In this document: positions 57,791 through 64,000 of the stretch, in pieces
Layout of the letters: every line of letters starts with the position of its first letter
How positions within the stretch are numbered: position 1 is the stretch's first letter
Source of the DNA: SABI01 sp963663665
Lineage (GTDB): Bacteria; Spirochaetota; Spirochaetia; Sphaerochaetales; Sphaerochaetaceae
NCBI GenBank assembly: GCA_963663665.2
Contig: CAXXKP010000001.1
Span: 806,001-870,000 of the forward strand
Direction: 5' to 3'
DNA length: 64,000 nucleotides
The notes under the pieces: generated by a model
Databases searched by the model: none
What the model saw: only the letters and a program-made list of their open reading frames with translations
Told to the model about the DNA's origin: nothing
Program-made: the position numbers and the translations under genes

Positions 57791-59155
57791 TTATAGATTC
57801 TCATCCCCTGCTATGAAATTCTTAAGAAAGTAATAACTATCTTTGGGAATTCTTTTCTGTTTGAGTTGATCTGCGTATATGAGACCGAATCTCTTTGTAT
57901 AACCAAATGCCCATTCAAAATTATCAATCAAGGACCAAGCAAAGTAACCTCTTAAATCAAGACCCTCTTTAATTGCCTCAAGGGAAGCACGAAGATGACT
58001 TCTCAGGTATTCAACCCGCTGGGAATCGTGGCAAACCATGTCGTCTTCAGAAAGTTCATCAGAGAAAGCGCCCCCGTTTTCTGTGATATAGAGAGGTATT
58101 TTTCCTTCTGTGTAAGAACTGACCCACTTTAATTGTCTATAAAGACCATCAGGAGTGATAGGCCATCCCATCTCACTTGTTTCATGGAATGAGGGTTTTT
58201 CATAAAAATCTTCAGAACTTTTTTCATTAGTTCCCTGATCTGCTGTGATTGATGGCTCAAAATAATAATTAAGTCCAAGGAAATCGATCTTTTCTGCCAT
58301 TACCTCTGGATCACCAGGAAATATTTCAGGAGGGGTAAGATGTGGATATGAGTCAAAATGGCGTTGAGGGAATGCTTTCCCAAGAATTGGGTTTAGGAAA
58401 AAATAGGTTCTTAAATCCATTGCACGATCAGCTGCAACTACATCTTCATGACTTTGCGAGGCAGGACGGGGAGTGTCGAGATTGAGAGAAATGCCTATTG
58501 GAGCTTTTAAGGAATTTGCACGATATGCTTGTACACTTAGTCCGTGACCGTAAAGTAGATTGTAACCGGCGCTCCATGCGAGAGATAAATCCTTTTTTCC
58601 AGGAGCATGATGACCTGTCCCGTAACCGAGTACAGCAGAACACCAAGGCTCATTTAAGGTAATCCACATATCAACGGATTCCTTAAGTTCTTTATAGCAA
58701 GTATCTGAATATTCAGCAAACCTGAGTGCAGTATCTCGATTTGTCCATCCTCCTTTTTGTTCAAGCGGTTGAGGTAAATCCCAATGGTAGAGAGTTGCCA
58801 TAGCCTGAATATTATGAGAGTGCAATTCATCGATCAGCCGTTTATAGTAGTCAAATCCTTTTTGATTTATTACTCCGAATCCATCAGGTTGTATTCTCGG
58901 CCAGGCTATTGAAAATCTGTATGCACCGAAACCAGCTTCACTCATCAGGTTGATATCTTCTTTATATCGATGGTATTGATCTACAGAGATTTCTCCCGTA
59001 TGTCCATTGGCTACTTTCCCAGAAGTACGAGAAAAGGTATCCCAGATACTTTTTCCTCTCCCATCAATGTCGGTAGCACCTTCTACCTGATAACTTGAAG
59101 TTGCTGTTCCGATGAGAAAATTTTTTGGAAAGTCCTTAATATTCATATGCACCAT
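57791..59155 (-). CDS. GH1 beta-glucosidase
   Basis: A family 1 glycosidase of about 454 residues, cutting beta-glucosides or 6-phospho-beta-glucosides. The acid/base Glu is in TLNEPW (about 165), the nucleophile Glu in YITENGG (about 360), and the N-terminal sugar site in GTATSSYQVEGA. SLIDNFEWAFGYTKRFGL marks the aglycone side; the Glu-Trp (rather than Ser/Lys for phospho-sugars) points to free beta-glucosides. GTG 59158, ATG 59155, GTG 59152 and ATG 59146 compete as starts after AAGGAG. No signal peptide. Last gene of the sugar operon. Confidence 0.93.
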   Translation of the reverse strand: MVHMNIKDFPKNFLIGTATSSYQVEGATDIDGRGKSIWDTFSRTSGKVANGHTGEISVDQYHRYKEDINLMSEAGFGAYRFSIAWPRIQPDGFGVINQKGFDYYKRLIDELHSHNIQAMATLYHWDLPQPLEQKGGWTNRDTALRFAEYSDTCYKELKESVDMWITLNEPWCSAVLGYGTGHHAPGKKDLSLAWSAGYNLLYGHGLSVQAYRANSLKAPIGISLNLDTPRPASQSHEDVVAADRAMDLRTYFFLNPILGKAFPQRHFDSYPHLTPPEIFPGDPEVMAEKIDFLGLNYYFEPSITADQGTNEKSSEDFYEKPSFHETSEMGWPITPDGLYRQLKWVSSYTEGKIPLYITENGGAFSDELSEDDMVCHDSQRVEYLRSHLRASLEAIKEGLDLRGYFAWSLIDNFEWAFGYTKRFGLIYADQLKQKRIPKDSYYFLKNFIAGDENL

Positions 59156-59174
59156 CACTCCTTGTAGCAGTCGT

Positions 59175-60833
59175 TTAGACTTCCTTGTACGTTAGATAAT
59201 CAAAATCGGCAGGAGCTCTTCGTCCTGATACATCGTGGCATCCAATTCCTACAAACATCCCTGTAAAGCCGAGAGGGCGAGCATACTCGTCTGAAAACTT
59301 GTAGGCTTCGTAAGAAGGCCCAATCTTATTCCACTGATCACCCTCTATACTCCAATAGAATAGTATTTTCCCTTCTTTCATTTCAACAGCAAGAAATATA
59401 GGCCCATCAGGAATGCGAATTTCTTGTTCACCCAAGGGAAGGTCAATCTCATTATGATCGAACGATATGATACCGAGGGTTCTTCCATTTTCCTCACCAG
59501 CAATACGCAGATAGGCTTGAGTTGATTCATCATACCGAATAATAAGCCCAGCCATCGCTTGAAAATCATCAGGAGAAAATGCAATACAAGTCTCAGCTCG
59601 CCACTCGAAAGAGGTTACTCTTCTTGCGAGTAATGTCTGGCGAAATAGCGAAGAAGGTGATTCTGCTCCATAGAGCCGCAACCAACTCTTCTTTATTGTC
59701 AAGTCATAATCATCTTCAGTAAATACTCTTAAAGTCTGTAGCTCCATGTCCCAATTGCGCTTATCAAAATCTTCTCTCCATTCTATTTTATTTTTTTTAT
59801 ATGTACGAGGGGTAGATAACCCTTCTTTGTCAGAGAAAAATACTTCACTTTGAGGAAAATCTTTTTCCAAGTAGGGCCACCCATCATTTTTCCATATAAT
59901 TTTTTGTAAAGAAGTTTCTCTTCCAAGAGGAGAAAATAATGTCCCCTTAAGAGGTCTTCCACTCAAATGAGCAAGAATCCACTCATTTTCTTTCCACTCC
60001 ACCATGCTTGCATGACCAGCCTTTTGAGGACCGGGAAAGAGACCTTCGCGTAACGTGTTCGTATTTCCTTTTAAACCTTCTTTTACTAGAGTTCGATTCT
60101 TCACTGAAGTGAGGAGTGGATTTCTTGGATGCAGTTCGTAGGGCCCCTCTATATTTCTGCTTCTTGCAAGCGTTGATGCATGTTCCCAGACAGTTCCTCC
60201 CTCTGCAGTGAGCAGATAATAATATCCATTTCTCTTGTAGAGATGAGGTGCTTCTGTAAGTCCTATATCACTTCCTTTGAAGATATTTCTTACAGGGCCA
60301 GTAAGCTTATTTTCTTGAGGCGAATATTCTTGAAGAGCAACCCCTGCAAAGCTGTTCCTTCCAGGACGGTAATCCCAAATCATATTTACAAACCATTTTC
60401 TTCCATCATCATCATGAAAAAGAGAAGGATCAAATCCACTTGAATTCATATATATTGGATCTGACCATTCCCCATCAATTTTCTTGGAAGTCACGAGATA
60501 GTTATGAGTATCTTTGAAGCCATTTTCGTAATCGGGAGCAGCACCAGCCCAGGATTTTACATCAGTATAAATAAGATAGAATAAGCCTTCCGAATAGCTT
60601 AAACAGGGGGCCCATACTCCTCCTGATGAAGGATTCCCTGCCATGTTTAACTGGGTAGACCGGTTGAGTGGACGGGCAACAAGCGTCCAGTTCACGAGAT
60701 CTAGGCTATGGTGGATAGTAACCCCTGGATACCATTCAAATGTACTATTTGCGATATAGAAATTATCGCCAACACGACAGATAGATGGGTCAGGATTAAA
60801 TCCTTTTAGGATTGGATTGATTATTTTTGGCAT
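59175..60833 (-). CDS. GH43 beta-xylosidase / arabinofuranosidase
   Basis: A 552-residue protein: a five-bladed GH43 propeller (about 1-320) with Asp in NPDPSI (about 15), Asp in GFDPSLF (about 135) and the acid Glu in TEAPHLY (about 196), then a C-terminal beta-sandwich (about 340-550) typical of xylan-active GH43. No signal peptide, so it trims short imported oligosaccharides in the cytosol. It is placed between permease and GH1 genes. Xylo- or arabino-oligosaccharides are the likely substrates. Confidence 0.9.
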   Translation of the reverse strand: MPKIINPILKGFNPDPSICRVGDNFYIANSTFEWYPGVTIHHSLDLVNWTLVARPLNRSTQLNMAGNPSSGGVWAPCLSYSEGLFYLIYTDVKSWAGAAPDYENGFKDTHNYLVTSKKIDGEWSDPIYMNSSGFDPSLFHDDDGRKWFVNMIWDYRPGRNSFAGVALQEYSPQENKLTGPVRNIFKGSDIGLTEAPHLYKRNGYYYLLTAEGGTVWEHASTLARSRNIEGPYELHPRNPLLTSVKNRTLVKEGLKGNTNTLREGLFPGPQKAGHASMVEWKENEWILAHLSGRPLKGTLFSPLGRETSLQKIIWKNDGWPYLEKDFPQSEVFFSDKEGLSTPRTYKKNKIEWREDFDKRNWDMELQTLRVFTEDDYDLTIKKSWLRLYGAESPSSLFRQTLLARRVTSFEWRAETCIAFSPDDFQAMAGLIIRYDESTQAYLRIAGEENGRTLGIISFDHNEIDLPLGEQEIRIPDGPIFLAVEMKEGKILFYWSIEGDQWNKIGPSYEAYKFSDEYARPLGFTGMFVGIGCHDVSGRRAPADFDYLTYKEV

Positions 60834-60852
60834 ATTAAGGACTCCTAGTCAG

Positions 60853-61701
60853 TTATTCTTTGAGTGCGCCAAGGGCTGCCCCAGCAATTATATATCTTGA
60901 TAGGGTGAAGTACATGACGAGTAAGGGAAGTACCGTGAGGGCAAGTCCGAGGTATACCGCCCCATACTCGGTGCGATAGATATCTCCTCGAAGGAGACTC
61001 ACCATAATTGGCATAGTATACTTCGAACTTTTTGTAAGAAGAATGAGAGGCATAAATAAATTATTCCAGCTCGCAACGAAAGAGAAGATAGCTTGTATTG
61101 CTAATGCTGGCTTCATAATATGAAGAATAATTGTATTGAACGTGTAAAATTCACCAGCACCATCAATTCTAGCTGAATTTACAATGTCGAGAGAGAGAGT
61201 CGCTAGAAGATACTGCCTCATAAAGAAAACCATTGCTGGAGATGCAATAGCAGGAAGAATTAGTGGTAAGAAACTGTTAGTCCAACCGATTCTATATATG
61301 AACTGGTAAAATCCAATACTTGAGACTTGCACTGGTATCATTAGTATAGCCATGATGAATGTAAAGAAAGGTTGTCGCAGTTTCCAGCTAAAGGCAACAA
61401 GGGCATAGGCTGTGAGAGCAGAAAAGTAGACAGCACCGAGAACTGTTCCAACTGAAATAATCATAGAATTCACGAAACCAAGGAAGGGATTAAAACTCTT
61501 TCCAGTGAGAATCTTAAAGTTATCAAGGAGATGAGTAGATGGGATGAGTGAAATAGAATTTTGCTGTATTTCGAATGTTCCCCGTGTTGCGTTCACAAAC
61601 ATAGTCCAGAAAGGGAAAATGCTAAGAAAGGCAAATAATATGCATACAATGTAGATGGTTGTTTTCATGATTGTCCTGTGAACTTTCATACTCTCATTCA
61701 T
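60853..61701 (-). CDS. sugar ABC transporter permease (MalG type)
   Basis: A 282-residue CUT1 inner-membrane permease with six helices and the EAA loop DIVNSARIDGAGEFYTFNTIILHIMKPAL split here as SARIDGAGEF (about 177). It forms the channel with the MalF-type protein of the upstream gene, with which it overlaps by 4 nt (ATGA type). The C-terminal end LSRYIIAGAALGALKE is typical. No ATPase gene is seen here, as is usual for CUT1 operons using a shared MsmK-like ATPase. Confidence 0.92.
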   Translation of the reverse strand: MNESMKVHRTIMKTTIYIVCILFAFLSIFPFWTMFVNATRGTFEIQQNSISLIPSTHLLDNFKILTGKSFNPFLGFVNSMIISVGTVLGAVYFSALTAYALVAFSWKLRQPFFTFIMAILMIPVQVSSIGFYQFIYRIGWTNSFLPLILPAIASPAMVFFMRQYLLATLSLDIVNSARIDGAGEFYTFNTIILHIMKPALAIQAIFSFVASWNNLFMPLILLTKSSKYTMPIMVSLLRGDIYRTEYGAVYLGLALTVLPLLVMYFTLSRYIIAGAALGALKE

Positions 61702-62678
61702 ATCTGTCTCTCCTTCATTTGTGCTTTTTCAGCTTTTCTAAAAGCACGCTCACTCCTTTTCAATTTTTCGATGGTTCTATCTCTAAGGAGATAAAACAAA
61801 ATAGCGGAGAGGACAATAATGATGGCAAACATAATCATACTGGTGGCTGCTGCCCTGTTATAAAGATAGCTACCACTAAACGCCTGATTATATATGAATA
61901 CGCTTGTAGTAAGTGTTGCATTGTCAGGACCACCTAAAAGAAACAGTTTGGTGATATCAAACATCTGAAGTCCACCTATCATACTTGTCACCAAGGTGAA
62001 TAGTATGATAGTACGAAGACTAGGTAACGTAATACGGAAGAAGATTTGTACTGAAGAGGCGCCGTCAATCCTTGCAGCTTCAAAAAGAGACGGATTTATT
62101 CCCATGACTCCCCCAATAAGAATTATCATGGTATTCCCATACCACATCCAAAACTGTATAAATGCTACGACTCCACGCGCTGTCCCTTTGCTAATTAGGA
62201 AATATATCGGTTTATCACTGATACCGAGCATCATCAGGAGATCATTAATCGGTCCTTTGGGATACCCGAATAGGACGTTGAAAAGTATTGCGATAGTTGC
62301 AGCTGTCATGATATTTGGCATATAAAAGAGGACTTTGAAAGCTCCTTGCCCCTTTACATGAAATGTAGGAGTTGTAAACCATGCAGTGAATAGAAGGGCG
62401 AGTGTGATTTGTGGTACAAAGTTGAGTAACCAGATGAGTACGGTATTATAAAGTGATTTTTGGAATGTTTGGTTGGCTAGTATCGTTTTGAAATTCTGAA
62501 AGATATCAGGAAGAAACGCATAGTCAGTTTTTCCGAGACCTCTTAGATCGGTAAATCCTATTATGAGGGTATATACAATCGGATAGAGATTAAAGAGAAG
62601 AAAGACTAGTACAAACGGGATGGAAAAATAATACCCGTACTTTGCATAACTTATTGTTTTCTGTTTCACGTATTCCAC
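61698..62678 (-). CDS. sugar ABC transporter permease (MalF type)
   Basis: A 326-residue CUT1 permease with six to seven helices. The EAA motif is FEAARIDGASSVQIFFRITLPSL, seen around residue 200 (EAARIDGASS). A cytosolic basic tail (KAEKAQMKERQI) ends the protein. The 4-nt overlap with the MalG-type gene and the hairpin before it fit the order binding protein, permease, permease. Confidence 0.92.
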   Translation of the reverse strand: MEYVKQKTISYAKYGYYFSIPFVLVFLLFNLYPIVYTLIIGFTDLRGLGKTDYAFLPDIFQNFKTILANQTFQKSLYNTVLIWLLNFVPQITLALLFTAWFTTPTFHVKGQGAFKVLFYMPNIMTAATIAILFNVLFGYPKGPINDLLMMLGISDKPIYFLISKGTARGVVAFIQFWMWYGNTMIILIGGVMGINPSLFEAARIDGASSVQIFFRITLPSLRTIILFTLVTSMIGGLQMFDITKLFLLGGPDNATLTTSVFIYNQAFSGSYLYNRAAATSMIMFAIIIVLSAILFYLLRDRTIEKLKRSERAFRKAEKAQMKERQI

Positions 62679-62713
62679 CTCGTAGCAAATCTCTAGAGAT
62701 CTTCAATATAATA

Positions 62714-62749
62714 CCATGGAGAGAGAAGTTGTTGATGCTTTCTCCATGG
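62714..62749 (-). other. intercistronic hairpin after the binding-protein gene
   Basis: CCATGGAGA (62714-62722) and TCTCCATGG (62741-62749) are perfect complements around 18 nt. In the mRNA it lies between binding protein and permease genes, where such stems often protect the abundant upstream message. Confidence 0.6.
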
Positions 62750-62769
62750 ATTTTGTTTCAGAAAATTAG

Positions 62770-64000
62770 TTATTTTACCTCAATAGCAAGGTTGTCATAT
62801 ACTTGCTGCTTGAAATCTGTAATAGCTTGAGCACGACTCTTGTTTCCTGCAGTATACTCTCGAACTTGATCACGCCAGTAGAGATTAATTGTTTCATCAT
62901 ATTGAGTTTTATTCTTACCACTAGCAAACTCTCCAGCAGGTACAAATACATCGAACATATTCTGCCCACCTAGGAAGTCGAGAGTTCCATTCGATTTAGA
63001 CATTACTGTACCGGAGGAAACAGTATCTTTGGTACCGCCCGGACCGTTGAGAGTCCCGTTTGCCCAATAATATTGAAGTCCTGTAGTTGATGAGTCAAGA
63101 GTAATCCATTCAATGATATCGCCTACAGCGTCTTTGACCTTACTATTCTTACTTCCAATTACCCATGTACCACCCCAGAAGAATCCTACAGGAGGTTCGC
63201 AGATTGCCCAATCGCCGTAGGTCCCTTCACCAACCTTGCTTCCTCCTGAGTTTCCTGCCATCACGTAGTTGATTAACCATGCTGGTCCAAAATAACCGAA
63301 TACCGGTTGAGGACCTGCATCTTTCATGTCAGAGAACCATGCATCAGTCCAGTCTTGTGTGTCATTATGGTATTTATTATCTTTCAATTTCTTTGAGATA
63401 TCGAGGAAAGATTCACGAGCAGGGTCTATATAGAGTTTATTATTTACAATCCAGCCCTTTTCAGAACTGTTTTCTACTGCATGCCATACATCGCCATCTC
63501 CGGACACTATTCCATATCCTTTTGCTTTCAATTCTGCTGCTGCCTTGAAGAACTGATTCCATCCCGGACCAATTTTAGTCTTTATGACTGAAGGGTTATC
63601 TGTTCCCCATACATCTTTTGCAATGGAACGTCTATAAATAAAAGCTCCACCAGTCGCCTGATAGCCAAGGCCTACAAGATCTCCATTAGGATTTGTTCCG
63701 ATATCGACAGTGTATCCTGCAATTTGAGCCTTAGAAAGAAGTGAATCAACATCTATACCTAAGTCTGAATACGGGGCTGCGTACTGAAAGGCATCGCCTT
63801 GAGTATATTTTAGGACAAATGCGGCTTCAGCGGTATAAATATCTGGAGAATTGTCTCCACCACCCGATAGGGCTTGATCGAGTGCGGGTTGATATGCACC
63901 ATCTGTAGTTGCAATGATTGTAGTGTTGATCTCATAATCGAATTCGGGATGATCGGCTTTATACCGATCGATCATTTTTGGTACTTCATCGGTGAAACTC
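62770..64000 (-). CDS. extracellular sugar-binding protein, N-terminus beyond the window
   Basis: The frame is open to the window end, so the protein continues upstream; the visible 410 residues include SFTDEVPKMIDRYKADHP, the typical first helix of a family 1 solute-binding protein after its lipobox. GGGGDNSPDIYTAEAAFV, AAELKAKGYGIVSGDG and GGTWVIGSKN match CUT1 binding proteins. It should bind the oligosaccharide outside the inner membrane. Signal peptide and promoter are outside the window. Confidence 0.9.
   Translation of the reverse strand, partial: SFTDEVPKMIDRYKADHPEFDYEINTTIIATTDGAYQPALDQALSGGGDNSPDIYTAEAAFVLKYTQGDAFQYAAPYSDLGIDVDSLLSKAQIAGYTVDIGTNPNGDLVGLGYQATGGAFIYRRSIAKDVWGTDNPSVIKTKIGPGWNQFFKAAAELKAKGYGIVSGDGDVWHAVENSSEKGWIVNNKLYIDPARESFLDISKKLKDNKYHNDTQDWTDAWFSDMKDAGPQPVFGYFGPAWLINYVMAGNSGGSKVGEGTYGDWAICEPPVGFFWGGTWVIGSKNSKVKDAVGDIIEWITLDSSTTGLQYYWANGTLNGPGGTKDTVSSGTVMSKSNGTLDFLGGQNMFDVFVPAGEFASGKNKTQYDETINLYWRDQVREYTAGNKSRAQAITDFKQQVYDNLAIEVK

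Noticed and set aside
1..64000. tRNA, rRNA, prophage or plasmid replication genes
   Set aside because: None was recognised by eye; a tRNA scan would settle the first point.

Overview
The window is AT-rich, densely packed DNA from what looks like an anaerobic, fermentative, sugar-using diderm bacterium. It carries pyruvate formate-lyase with an FNR-type regulator, a 2-hydroxyacyl-CoA dehydratase activase system, outer-membrane barrel proteins ending in Phe, lspA, and a sugar ABC transporter with GH1/GH43 glycosidases. A spirochaete (Sphaerochaeta/Treponema relatives) fits best, but this rests on gene style only; no rRNA is present. No tRNA, rRNA or CRISPR array was seen.

Layout. 1-10.6 kb is an accessory region: six small secreted beta-rich proteins (107-637 on minus; 4606, 7244, 8513, 9352 and 9959 on plus), two paralogous GntR/FCD regulators, an orphan ABC ATPase, a flavodoxin-like protein and a decayed ISL3 transposase. 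Five of the six secreted-protein genes have a promoter whose -35 lies inside the shared string TTGACATAAG (TTGACACAAG in one); related TGTC/GACA inverted repeats lie in front of both regulators. This looks like a dedicated surface-protein regulon. 10.6-15.4 kb: ROK repressor, htpG, mscS, rlmE. 15423-17087: an apparently intact ISL3-family element with inverted repeats and a near-perfect 8-bp target duplication. 17.3-31.4 kb: rhomboid protease behind a double palindrome, adenosine deaminase, ankyrin protein, proS, class II aldolase, DUF6062 protein, OsmC, flavoprotein, aspS, and a two-gene dehydratase system split by a single in-frame TGA.

31.4-39 kb is envelope defence: a MarR-controlled heterodimeric ABC exporter with one degenerate ATP site, and a phage-shock locus (pspA-pspB-like-pspC, pspF, a second pspA) in which both pspA genes have clear sigma-54 (-24/-12) promoters. 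39-48 kb is housekeeping: rsmI, a SpoU methyltransferase, a Lon-like protease, a NIF3 protein, lspA, a beta-propeller protein, an esterase, aroE and thiamine pyrophosphokinase. 48-52 kb: two paralogous outer-membrane proteins, a CBS protein, an AEC permease and the FNR-like regulator. 52-55.7 kb: pflB-pflA behind a TGTGA-N6-TCACA site at about -41.5, then guanine deaminase. 55.8-57.7 kb: three tandem 32-bp repeats in front of a DUF4143 ATPase, followed by the remnant of a second one. 57.8-64 kb: a glycoside operon (partial binding protein, two permeases, GH43, GH1), truncated by the window end.

Two window-wide patterns stand out. About a dozen genes have a -10 box exactly 6-7 nt before the start codon and no Shine-Dalgarno sequence, so leaderless mRNAs appear common. 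Several convergent pairs share their stop-codon bases.
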